This document shows, one piece after another, positions 39,265 to 49,373 of a DNA stretch of 64,000 bases. The notes beneath the pieces were generated by a model. The model ran no database searches. It was not told where the DNA came from and saw nothing but the letters and a program-made list of their open reading frames with translations. The stretch is taken from NCBI RefSeq assembly GCF_000315915.1, contig NC_020186.1:1426001-1490000 (forward strand). The letters run 5' to 3'. The stretch is from Henningerozyma blattae CBS 6284. Its lineage: Eukaryota; Ascomycota; Saccharomycetes; Saccharomycetales; Saccharomycetaceae. The position numbers and the translations under genes were made by a program. Each line of letters begins with the position of its first letter. Position 1 is the stretch's first letter.

Positions 39265-40907
39265 TTTAATACTTCATACAATTGTAATTCTTTACAAGTA
39301 TGTCTACTACTGTTAAATAGCTAAACTTCCTAATTATTCACGTACATGCCTATACATATAAATTTTTTAATTCATTTTACTTGTTCCTTTTCTTATAGTT
39401 TTTTGTTATTACTTTATTTTACATATTGTCTATTCCTTTAAATGACTTTACCATAGGTAGTGTCACTTTTGCAGACAATTATTATTATTTGATATAATTA
39501 AATGTATTTGTGTCGTCTTGCATCATAGCATACATTTCAGGATGTAAGGAGGCCAACCTAATAAGGACGTCGGAATTCCTTGAACATCCCGTTTTTTGGT
39601 GTCTCTAATGAGCAAGATTTGAAAAAATAAAAAAGAGTAAAAAAATAGAAAAACCTAGAATCAAAATTATCAAGTTATATTATGTAATTTATTCGATTTA
39701 GTTAATTTTACTGTTTTACTTTTTCCAGTATTGAACAGCATTGCCAAATTTAAGAAAGGGGCTTGCCGTTAAGTTTTGTGTATGTAAAAAGTCATACACA
39801 GCCAACCATATGTAGAAGTTTATGCAAAACTTTTATGCAAAACTTTTATGCAAAACTTTTGGGTCTCTCGTATCACGTTAATTGGGGACATCCCTGATGA
39901 TAGCATTAGAATACACTCGTACTAGTTGGGAAATATTAGGCTGACCCTACAAATGTTTCGATCTTGGCAAACGTCGTTGACGGATTTGAATGGATCAACT
40001 TGATTGGCCCAACTTAAACTGTACAGCCTCGCCTTATTTATCCTTCTACAAGTAAATTCTAAAACTCCTCTTCTTGAGTTTCATTGATTTAAAAACGATG
40101 AACAAGGCTATCTACGCTAATTCCATGTGTCGTACGATTGCACGTTGTTTTCTGAGTGTTGTTTACGCAAACGAGTACAACTCCGTTTAGTTCGCCCAAA
40201 TTGTCTTTACGATGTGAGGTTGTTTTTCAATTGTAATAAGTCATCGTCCTTGGCCAATTTCATTGGCCAACCAGATTCTTATAAATGTTAATATAAGATG
40301 CTGTTTTTAGAAGCATGTTTAGATTGAATAGAATAGGAGTAAGGAAAGCAGGAGTACAGGTAAATCTAATATATTCTAATTTTAACAGATATAGCATACG
40401 ACTATGCACTACTTATGTATAAGCTATTGTAATTAACAGCACTGGACATTTTACGAGATGGATCGGGATAACGTTTCTTAATTAAATGGCTAATCGGATA
40501 TCGACTCGACTGAATCTAGGTTCTTCGTTGTCGATCATTGAAGTATGTAATTTATTCATAAGTCAACTACACTGATTTGGGTGGGGAATTTAGTGTATAT
40601 TCGATCCCTCCTTTTGGGACTGTGATAGGTTTGCATTTATTTTATTTTTCATTTGGCACCTTAATGGTATATTATAAATAGAACAAGTAGGCTTGACAGA
40701 TTCGTATACGAAAATGTTCATATATATATATAGACAAGGGTTGTAGTAATCTCCCCGTCTAACTTCGTTAGTTGTCTTGTCTTCCTTTACTTCATGGGGT
40801 CTTGTTCATCATTTGTTTAGCAATTAATATAAATACGATCAAGTTATACACTTACACACGCTCACACAAGCATTCACGCCAACAAAAGTACTTTTTTACG
40901 AATAATA
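39265..40907. other. Long CPR3-ENT3 intergenic region
   Basis: 1.6 kb with no protein or tRNA gene that can be supported. It includes three tandem copies of a 13-bp unit (39819-39857). No reading frame of 60 codons or more is present. It may hold a long promoter or an unrecognised non-coding RNA. Confidence 0.55.
39819..39857 (+). repeat. 13-bp tandem repeat, three copies
   Basis: The unit tttatgcaaaact is repeated three times without change. The ATGCAAA core resembles an octamer-type half site. Confidence 0.93.
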
Positions 40908-41927
40908 ATGAGTCTAGAACAGAGGTTTAGTGAGTTGGCCATATATGATGCCAAAAAATTCTTTAGAATGGCAGAAAATTTTTTATTTAATCTAACAGAT
41001 ATGGAATCTAAAGTGAGAGAGGCTACAAATAATGATCCATGGGGAACTTCTGTAATATTGATGGCACAAATAAATGCCGGTACTTTTGAAATTAATCAAA
41101 GAGCAGATATCATCAATATGCTGTTGAATAGGTTTTTAGAGAAGAATGGATCTCAATGGAGGCAGATATATAAATCTGTTTTACTATTACAATATTTGTT
41201 GATTAATGGCTCAACGGAGTTTGTTAGTGAAGTTAAATTAAATTTAACGTTGATTAAAAACTTAATGCTCTTTGAGTTCATTGATGACCAAGGTTATAAT
41301 CAAAGTTCCAAAATAAGTAAAGCAACTGAGAGATTGATAGAATTAATGACCGATGATCATCTATTGAATGATTTAAGAGAAAAATCTAAGAATTCTAAAC
41401 ATAAAATATTCAACAACATGTATGCTACTTCGGATACTAAAGGTATGGATATAAATTCTGGGTTTTCTACAGGTGGTTTAAGTATTAGTGCAGATTATGA
41501 TTCGGATGATGAAAACGATTCTCAAGCTGGCACTACGGATGTAGAGTCGTTCAATGATGAGCATAATATAAAAAGGATATATACTGATGAAACTACTGAT
41601 GTGGAAGATTGTTTCAATGACCTAGTAAAGGTAAAAGATAATGAAAATTTTCATGATTTCATTTCAATGCCTCCATTAGTTGAGAGTCTCTCTGCTCCTA
41701 TTACTGTTTCAAATAAAAATAATACTAGCAATGATGAAGAGGAGTTTACTGAATATGTTTGTTCTAAGCCAGTTGAATATAAATCTTCGTCATCTGGAGC
41801 TCCAAGGTCGGTTATAAATATTGGTAAGCAGTTATCTAATGACGGTAGTCTGGCGACGGAAAGACTTCGGTCTATTGACATTGATCCTTTCTATTCTTTA
41901 TATTCTGCTGTCAAGCAAGCACATTAA
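40908..41927 (+). CDS. ENT3: ENTH-domain epsin, Ent3-like
   Basis: 339 residues. The N-terminal ENTH domain (about residues 10-160) has the signature KVREATNNDPWG, the phosphoinositide-binding helical solenoid, and WRQIYKSVLLLQYLL. The rest is a short acidic, Ser/Asp-rich tail without ubiquitin-interacting or NPF motifs. S. cerevisiae Ent3 (YJR125C, 408 residues) is a Golgi-endosome clathrin adaptor, next to VPS70 in gene order, and both genes are on this track here. The ENTH domain is noticeably diverged and the tail shorter than Ent3; Ent5 is the alternative, but gene order favours Ent3. Confidence 0.75.
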   Translation: MSLEQRFSELAIYDAKKFFRMAENFLFNLTDMESKVREATNNDPWGTSVILMAQINAGTFEINQRADIINMLLNRFLEKNGSQWRQIYKSVLLLQYLLINGSTEFVSEVKLNLTLIKNLMLFEFIDDQGYNQSSKISKATERLIELMTDDHLLNDLREKSKNSKHKIFNNMYATSDTKGMDINSGFSTGGLSISADYDSDDENDSQAGTTDVESFNDEHNIKRIYTDETTDVEDCFNDLVKVKDNENFHDFISMPPLVESLSAPITVSNKNNTSNDEEEFTEYVCSKPVEYKSSSSGAPRSVINIGKQLSNDGSLATERLRSIDIDPFYSLYSAVKQAH

Positions 41928-42530
41928 TTTACTTAAGCAAATTACAAAATACTCCCTTCACTTTTACTAAGAAAAAGATTTTATAAGGGAAATTAATCTC
42001 TCTTTCAGTAATCGTTTAATATTTCTCAATTTTACAACTAATATCAACTCAAATTTTTAACCTTGATTTGGTTTTCCTATCACTTATACATTTACTTATC
42101 ATTTTGCATTTCCAGCTTCCTTTCTGTGCCTTATTTTTTTTTATTTTTTTTTTTTTGAAACTCCAATTTAGTAAATTCAACGTTCTTCAATTAAAAGAAA
42201 AGCAATGATGACTCTGTATATTAAATATCTTATGTATTTAAATATTATATACGTTATTTTTGTTAGTTTTTAAATATTGAGATGCTCTTATATTTTTAAG
42301 TTAGGCCAACTTTATTTCTTTTTTTACCTTTCTCTTGGTTTTTGGGTTTCTTTATTGTAACTGTTCAAGATATTTATTTAAGATTCGTGAATTTTAAGCG
42401 AAGTGAACTAGCCGATTTAGTAAAGCACATAGATATATATAACTTGATATAAAGAAAAAAGAGTGAATTGTTGTATAGAGCGTTCATCAATTAACTACCC
42501 CTATAATATATTATTAAGAATATTATAACT
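41928..42530. other. ENT3-BET5 intergenic region
   Basis: About 600 bp, T-rich on the plus strand (runs at 42129-42157), with no gene. Confidence 0.5.
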
Positions 42531-43007
42531 ATGACTATTTACTCATTTTGGATATTTGATAAGCACTGTAATTGTATTTTCAATCGAGAATGGACTCTAA
42601 GCTCAAATACAAATTCTGGTATAATTAATGCTAAACAAAATGAAGAAACAAGTAAATTATTATATGGTGTCATATTTTCATTAAGATCGGTAACGAGACA
42701 ATTATCATCAGATTCTAAACAAAGTGATATTAAAAGTATTTCCACAGGTAAATATAGAATTCATATATATTGTACCGCAACTGGTTTATGGTTTATTTTA
42801 TTATCAGATTTCAAACAACAATATTATACCCAAGTTTTGCAACATATTTATGGTCATATATACGTTAAATATATTACTCATAATTTACTAATACCAAGCG
42901 ATCTGGCTGAAAATGAAAATGAGAAAAGAGGTCAGGGGGTTAAAAGGATAACTAATAAGAATTTTATAAAGTCATTAGAAACATTTCTTGCTCCAATGAT
43001 TAGTTAG
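42531..43007 (+). CDS. BET5: TRAPP complex subunit Bet5
   Basis: 158 residues (159 in S. cerevisiae) of the sedlin/longin-like TRAPP core family. The N-terminus TIYSFWIFDKHCNCIFNREW forms the first longin strands, and later YRIHIYCTATGLWFILLSD and the C-terminal FIKSLETFL match TRAPPC1/Bet5. TRAPP is the exchange factor for Ypt1 in ER-Golgi transport. The position before WAR1 matches YML077W-YML076C. Confidence 0.93.
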   Translation: MTIYSFWIFDKHCNCIFNREWTLSSNTNSGIINAKQNEETSKLLYGVIFSLRSVTRQLSSDSKQSDIKSISTGKYRIHIYCTATGLWFILLSDFKQQYYTQVLQHIYGHIYVKYITHNLLIPSDLAENENEKRGQGVKRITNKNFIKSLETFLAPMIS

Positions 43008-43509
43008 GGTATTCATATTGCATATCCATTTTCATTCACTCAGAAAATATGTCAGATCTTTTGAGTGCATATTTAGTTATATAAAAGATAGCTTCAAAAA
43101 GCTAGATTTTTCAGAGATACTCTGAATTCAGTTATTAACTGCAACAGTGTTTAAGAATATGATTACAATGTATTTACCACTAAAATATATTAAATAAGAA
43201 AATTGCAAGATTACATAGCAGTATATAGATATGGAGTAAAAAGAAAACAGATCGTTTAAAAGATATTGAAATTTCATTCTAAAATCGAAAGTGAAACATG
43301 AAAAATATGGAAGCAAAATGAAGTCTATCAAAGATTAGTCGATAAAATAAAATTGTGTCGTTAGTATGCAAAAATAACATTTGTTGGAATTGGTTTTAAG
43401 AAAAATAAGTTAATGTATTCATAATAGAAAAATAAAATTAAACAATGGGGAAAAGTTTTATGGAGAAAAAAAACGCAAAGTGGAAAAAAACAAACAGTAG
43501 TGTAGAACA
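43008..43509. other. BET5-WAR1 convergent region
   Basis: About 500 bp between two stop codons, A-rich on the plus strand, with no gene. Confidence 0.55.
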
Positions 43510-46500
43510 TTAGGAATCATTGATAAATATATCTGTCCAAAATTCATCGTTTAATGCGTTAAACCCTGTCACTAAGGAATCGATATCTGTCAAATATTCA
43601 TTTAAATTGTCAGCAGATGTCGAGGGTGACGGATTCATGCTAGATGACAAATTACTTTGGACGTAGAGTGGGAGAACATTGTTGAAATCATTTGGATTTG
43701 GATTAGTCAAGTTTCTATTTTGTATAAAATTTGGTACACTATTTGTCATACTTGATAACTCTGTATAGCTGGAAATATTTATAATATTGTTGTTATTGTT
43801 ATTATCCGAAACCCTACCATTCATATCAATGGGTAATTGACTTAATGATTTGCTTTGATGAACCGTGTTAAACCTATCATTAAAATTTTGATTATGTGGA
43901 TTCTGATTGTGATCACTATTATGGATTACCTTGTTATATCGATACGGTTTTGATGAAAAATCAGTAGTATTTATCTTTGAACTGCTTAGAGTGTTGCTAT
44001 TACTTTCAGTAATATCTTGTTGTAGTTGTTGTGGTAGTTGCTTTTGATGATGTCGATCTTGTAGCTGTTGTTTTTTCGATTTAGGAATTTTATGTCTGTT
44101 TTTATCATGTTCCTTTAACTTTCTCTTATAAGTAGATGATGTTGTTAGCGTAGAATCAGTCACAGTGTCAGAGATGTTCTTATTAAAAGTAGCAGATACC
44201 TTATTAGCATAGGTTTGAGCAAAAAGAGCAACAACATATTGTAGTCTATAGAGATAATTATTAAATTGATAAACATTTGAAGTTTCTTCCAGTTTTTTGG
44301 AGACTTTATTTACTAGTTCTAAGACACCATTTGTATAATTTCTCAAATGTTTGAAATGTAAGCATGTATCACTCAAATATTTCAATTTCAGCAGTAGCAT
44401 ACCCACAGTATAAATGATTCTAGACATATGGAAAATTGGCAATGATGCTACCGATCTAATTGGAACCTTAATAAAGGATTCTAAGGATAAAGTGCAACAT
44501 TTACAGCATCTAATAAACGATTCTAGGACATTATTAGGCATTATAGAAACTTCAGTTTGGAATTTAATTTTCTTGTAATAGTCTGCTAAAGTATATTGGT
44601 ATAAATACGCTTCAACAGAATAGTAGAAAGATAAAATTCTGTAATTATCATCTGGCAATTGACTTCTAATATCATCTAATTGTGATTTGTAGTTCCCAAT
44701 TAAATTTGAAATATGACGTTCTGTGAATTCTGGATCATCTTCATCCTCTGCAGCTTTAGCCATCTGGTGTAAATAAATATGAATCTTTTCTAATACATGA
44801 TTCAATTTTGAGAGCAGAATTAAAAATCTATCTTCTTCCTGAGTGTATAGATCAATATTAGAATCATTTGTGTATTTATGATTAATTAAGGCACTAATTG
44901 CACCTTTAGTTAAATCTGACCAACGATACTGGATTGACTGACGAAGAAAAATTGAAATATTTAGAGCAGAAATATATGTCAATAATGTAAGACGTGCACC
45001 ATTCTCATGGCGTTCTAAAGGTGTTTTATATTTGCGTCCAAGTTTTAATGGATCTTCCTCAGAAAACATTGCAAAAGAACGATTTACATTTGTTGGACCC
45101 AAATCTTTTGTTAGACAACAACAGATATAATTAAAGATATGGTATCTGGTCTTGTTGGACCATTCAGGAAAATTATACCACAGCCCTAGAGTTAGCAATG
45201 ACTGGATGAGATTTATTGACTTTTCATTAATTCTGAAAATTTGATGAGTTAAGAGATGCATTACAAGACCTCCTAATTTCATATTTGTGTTTAATGTCGT
45301 GTCCTCGGTTGTCATAACAACAGATGTACACCAAAGCAATACTGATAAAAATACAGGATTTTCCCTCCTTAAGGAATCAATAGTAGTAGTACTTGATAAT
45401 TTAACAAAAGGTAGGTTGCCATTAACAGATAAGTCATTTTTATAAATTTCAAATCTTTTCTCAGCCTCTTTAACTGAAATAATCCCAATAGAAATTGGAT
45501 CCAAAATTTCTGGCGAATATACTGTATTTTCTAAAATTTCATTCCCTTGTTTACACATACTATCCAGTTTTTTTGAAATATCGTGAACTTTACCTTTCTG
45601 GTAGGCTAATAAAGACTGTAGTTGTTTTTTCAAAGATGAAGAATGTTGTGTTCCTGGAGATATTGTGGAATTCATAGATGGCATTATGTTACTTGCTGTA
45701 GGAATATAGGATATAGATGTTCTATTTACAGTAGGTAATACTAGTGTGTCAGATGACACAGAGGGATTTGGAGAAGTTGTAATGTTGGATGAGGCAGATT
45801 GTAAATTCAAGTTTATAATTTTCGTGATTGGATTAGAAATCAAGTTTGATTGATTTTTTAAATTATCATTTTGGTCGATATTATTAGATGGTGTTATATT
45901 ATTGTTGCTATCTGTAGAATTATAATTTATTAAATTTTCATCAGAGGTCGATTTGACATTTTCCCAAATATTTGGTAAACTTTGTTGTAATCCAGGCAAA
46001 TTACTTGAATTTTGGGACATTGAGATAGTGGATGTTTGTGAAGTTTGAGACTCAATTAGATTTTGATTTTGATACTGTATTTGTTGTTGTTGAGAGGGCA
46101 ATTGATTTGGAATTTGATTCTGTATTTGTACTTGTAGTGGAATTTGATTTTGCAATTGATATTGAATGTTGTGTTGTGCAGTAGTTTGTGGTACTTGAGA
46201 TTGTTTTGGTGAATTTAGTTGTTGCGGTAATAATATTTGTTGGATTGGAGTAGTTAATGGTTGAGATGTTGAATTGCTTGTAGGGTTTATCATTGCAGCA
46301 GGCAGCCCATTATTTGAGACGGAGGTAGATAAATTAGTATTGCTGCTGTAGATTGATGGCATGTATGATTGACCAGTAGGAATTGATGGCTGTTGTTGCA
46401 ATTGTCTTTGTTGTAATTGTACTTGTAATTGAATACGAGCTTGTTCTTGTGCCTTAGATTGTGATTCTGTTGATACTTGTATTTGAGGATCATTTTGTTT

Positions 46501-47817
46501 TTGATTTGGGGCAAGTGACAACAAATGAGATGCCATTTGCAATTGAGGTGGATTAGGATGTATCGAGGTAGAATGAGAGGGTGAAGTTGGAGTAGAACAT
46601 TGAGATTCATTGGTCTGTTTTATTCTTAAATCTGTGGAACTAGTTTTTTTCGATTTTCTTTTCCTTGTTCGTTTGGACAAGTCAAATTTGCATAGCCTAT
46701 TTGTCTTTAAACATCTTTTGCAAGGTTTCCTATAAATGTCATTAAAATCAGATGGTAAACATTTTTGTTTTAATGAATGGCATCTAACACATGCAAACGT
46801 GCTTCTTTTAAAACTACCCTTTTCTGTAGTCTCCATCTTGGTTGGCATTATTAATCGTATATCATCCGATGCAAGACCCATTATGATGGTATCTGTCGCT
46901 TTATTTATATTAATATGTTGATCTTGATCATTTTCATTTTCATTTTCATTATCATTGTCATTATCATTCAAGTTTTCATAATCCGTAGTCATATTATCAT
47001 TAGAATCATTCAAATCATTATTTCCATCTCCACTATCTTGTACATTCATAGTCAAATTTTCATTTTTCACTAAAACATTGTGGATGTTATAGGAGGAACT
47101 ATTCGAATTGGAGTTACTATTGTTGTTACTTAATTGGTTAGAAAGTACTTGATCCATTTGAGATTTAACAATAATCAAATTACTTGTATTTCCGGTTTGA
47201 TTATTGTTTTTATTTGAAACGATATGAATTTTTTTATGGTCAATATTTTTTTTCAAGTTCAAATTTGAATTAAAGTTTTGAAGTTTAGTTGGGCTTATAT
47301 TTGTAGATTTCGAGATTGGTGTTTTATTGAATTTGTTATTAATAAAGTCAATACTCGTAGTGGAAGCCAATGGAGAATTTGGGTTTGTATTATATTCAGA
47401 TTTGATGATTATTTCAGTGTTTTCAGTGTCTGTAGGAGAAAGAAACGGCTGTGATATCCCGATATTAGATATCAAATCAGTGCTAGTAACGTTGTCTGTG
47501 GCTGAAGAATCAGTAATACTGTTTGTGATATTAAAACTGCCACTAGAAAGTTGGGGGTTGGAACTCAATTGAAGTGTGTTAGGAATGTTACTATCAATTT
47601 TTAAAGATTTTTTCAGCAGAGCAATGTCGGTAGCGTTGCTTTCGTTACTATTACTATTGCTGATGCTTATGAGGGACCCGTTCCTGTTTGTATTAGTAGA
47701 AGTGAGGCTACTGTTACCGGGAGTATCTACACCAGATGTTGTCGTGGCAGATATAGTACTATTAGAATCGTTGTCATTACTATCACCTATGTCTCCCTCC
47801 ATGGGTTGGTTGCTCAT
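43510..47817 (-). CDS. WAR1: War1-like Zn2Cys6 weak-acid-response transcription factor, expanded
   Basis: 1435 residues against 944 in S. cerevisiae War1. The binuclear zinc cluster CVRCHSLKQKC then CKRCLKTNRLC starts at C343 and is followed by a basic block (SKRTRKRKSKK). The long N-terminus and the region after the cluster are made of Asn, Ser and Gln tracts, including NDNDNENENENDQDQ and Q-rich repeats (about residues 450-600), which account for the extra length. A fungal regulatory domain occupies about residues 740-1180. War1 activates the transporter gene PDR12 under weak-acid stress. The position beside BET5 supports orthology; a role in acid response is inferred from the family. Confidence 0.85.
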   Translation of the reverse strand: MSNQPMEGDIGDSNDNDSNSTISATTTSGVDTPGNSSLTSTNTNRNGSLISISNSNSNESNATDIALLKKSLKIDSNIPNTLQLSSNPQLSSGSFNITNSITDSSATDNVTSTDLISNIGISQPFLSPTDTENTEIIIKSEYNTNPNSPLASTTSIDFINNKFNKTPISKSTNISPTKLQNFNSNLNLKKNIDHKKIHIVSNKNNNQTGNTSNLIIVKSQMDQVLSNQLSNNNSNSNSNSSSYNIHNVLVKNENLTMNVQDSGDGNNDLNDSNDNMTTDYENLNDNDNDNENENENDQDQHININKATDTIIMGLASDDIRLIMPTKMETTEKGSFKRSTFACVRCHSLKQKCLPSDFNDIYRKPCKRCLKTNRLCKFDLSKRTRKRKSKKTSSTDLRIKQTNESQCSTPTSPSHSTSIHPNPPQLQMASHLLSLAPNQKQNDPQIQVSTESQSKAQEQARIQLQVQLQQRQLQQQPSIPTGQSYMPSIYSSNTNLSTSVSNNGLPAAMINPTSNSTSQPLTTPIQQILLPQQLNSPKQSQVPQTTAQHNIQYQLQNQIPLQVQIQNQIPNQLPSQQQQIQYQNQNLIESQTSQTSTISMSQNSSNLPGLQQSLPNIWENVKSTSDENLINYNSTDSNNNITPSNNIDQNDNLKNQSNLISNPITKIINLNLQSASSNITTSPNPSVSSDTLVLPTVNRTSISYIPTASNIMPSMNSTISPGTQHSSSLKKQLQSLLAYQKGKVHDISKKLDSMCKQGNEILENTVYSPEILDPISIGIISVKEAEKRFEIYKNDLSVNGNLPFVKLSSTTTIDSLRRENPVFLSVLLWCTSVVMTTEDTTLNTNMKLGGLVMHLLTHQIFRINEKSINLIQSLLTLGLWYNFPEWSNKTRYHIFNYICCCLTKDLGPTNVNRSFAMFSEEDPLKLGRKYKTPLERHENGARLTLLTYISALNISIFLRQSIQYRWSDLTKGAISALINHKYTNDSNIDLYTQEEDRFLILLSKLNHVLEKIHIYLHQMAKAAEDEDDPEFTERHISNLIGNYKSQLDDIRSQLPDDNYRILSFYYSVEAYLYQYTLADYYKKIKFQTEVSIMPNNVLESFIRCCKCCTLSLESFIKVPIRSVASLPIFHMSRIIYTVGMLLLKLKYLSDTCLHFKHLRNYTNGVLELVNKVSKKLEETSNVYQFNNYLYRLQYVVALFAQTYANKVSATFNKNISDTVTDSTLTTSSTYKRKLKEHDKNRHKIPKSKKQQLQDRHHQKQLPQQLQQDITESNSNTLSSSKINTTDFSSKPYRYNKVIHNSDHNQNPHNQNFNDRFNTVHQSKSLSQLPIDMNGRVSDNNNNNNIINISSYTELSSMTNSVPNFIQNRNLTNPNPNDFNNVLPLYVQSNLSSSMNPSPSTSADNLNEYLTDIDSLVTGFNALNDEFWTDIFINDS

Positions 47818-49373
47818 AATGACTTCAGCTCTTGCAAAAAGATTTTGAGTGACTTAGAAATGAAGGCAGGATGCAGGGCGGATACACCGAAAGTATAGGA
47901 TCACACCAGGAACTAGCAGCGTGATAGATCGATGGGATAAATTTCAAAATTCAAAAAACTTTAGAATTGCTTCAATACCACTTTTGACTGGAACGCAGTT
48001 ATGGGCAAACGCTAAAACAGAAAGTGACAGAATTGGAATTTTCCTATGATGTTTAATGTGACTGATAGTTTTGTTATTACTGTAGGGCATCACAATCTCA
48101 GTCGGTTGATAACTAAAGCTTCATTGCTATAATTTTAAATATCTCCGGAAAATACCAGCCGTGTCACATGGCGCAAACATACTATCACGTGAAGTCTGAG
48201 ACTACCCGTAGTCCGAGCAACTCAGAAGTCTCCGCACCACGACGCCATACCCTACCGTTTCAGGAAATTCTAGGTCCTAGCGCGTGACACACTGTGTTTT
48301 TTTCAAATACGGCAATTGTCATGTCCAAAGGAGATTAGGTACGTACCCAAATTGGGACAGTAGACCCTGTGGGATATCCCATTCTAGTACGGACAAGTGG
48401 TCTCAACTTCTGTTTTAAGAAGAGAGTATAGGTCAAGACCTCACTTTGTGAGACAAAAGGGTAAAATGTTTGGTTCCAGGAACAGACGAATCGCCAAATT
48501 AGAATCAGTGTTTGTGTCGGCAATATTTCCCTGTATGATAAAGCTATGCGCCGAGAATTTGGACACATTGGGTCCAAAATGCCGATGATCCGATTTGCTA
48601 TCAGCCGAGAATGCATGGTTTACATTCTTACTTGGCACTGAGGAAAGTATGTTAAATGAGGTTTAGATAGTTAAGCCATTGCTCTATTAATAGCAGAGGT
48701 TATGGGTTGGTTACAAGATTGGTAAATACCATTAAATTTTGACTATAGGTTAAAAAGGCGCCCAATCGTTGGAGCTAGTATGTTTTCTTCAAATTGGAAA
48801 TAAGTATAAAAATGCTTTCAGTTTCCTTGAAATGATAGGTTGCAGGTTGCAAACTAATAGGAGTTTATAGTTCAGTAGATCCATTTCGTTCTTTTTTAAT
48901 AAATTGGCATGAATATTGATCCTAGTTTGAATTGTGATACCTGTCAACTGGAGCCCTTTCCAATTTCTCAGTTCATATTATTTGATTTCGTCACAAAAAA
49001 GAAAAATAAATCGCTTAGAATTTCTCCAGACATTCTTGGTCTTAACATATAGGAATACTTTCTCAGATAACTCCGCTTTTAACAGTCTGTAGCTATTTAG
49101 GGATAAAATCCCGAAACAGGTAAAAGTCAACATATATTGTATTGAAATAAAAAAAATCATTTACTACTTATTAGAACTTGTCTCTATTCCTATAAAATAT
49201 ATTTATTTATGAATTGAATATAATTATATATGATACAATTAAAGATCTCACCGTTGATGATATTGGTTGGCGTCGATATTTTTTTCTTATTTTTGCACCT
49301 CACAGAAAGAATAAAATGAGGAATCCCAGAGTAGTTCAATCGATAATTCTTTTTTTCTTTTAGTCAGATATTC
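47818..49373. other. WAR1-FPR3 intergenic region
   Basis: 1.56 kb without a supportable gene. HMG1, which lies between WAR1 and FPR3 in S. cerevisiae, is absent. The 48160-48600 part is somewhat GC-richer and holds a CACGTG E-box (48186-48191). Small frames at 48335-48638 overlap on both strands and resemble no family. Confidence 0.6.
48186..48191. promoter_or_regulatory. CACGTG E-box upstream of WAR1
   Basis: ATCACGTGAAG lies about 370 bp upstream of the WAR1 ATG and fits the Cbf1 consensus RTCACRTG. Confidence 0.35.

Noticed and set aside
47576..47848. Leu/Val-rich plus-strand frame overlapping the WAR1 start
   Set aside because: It is antisense to the Asn/Ser-rich WAR1 N-terminus and has no independent support.
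48335..48638. Small frames on both strands upstream of WAR1
   Set aside because: They overlap each other on opposite strands and resemble no known protein.
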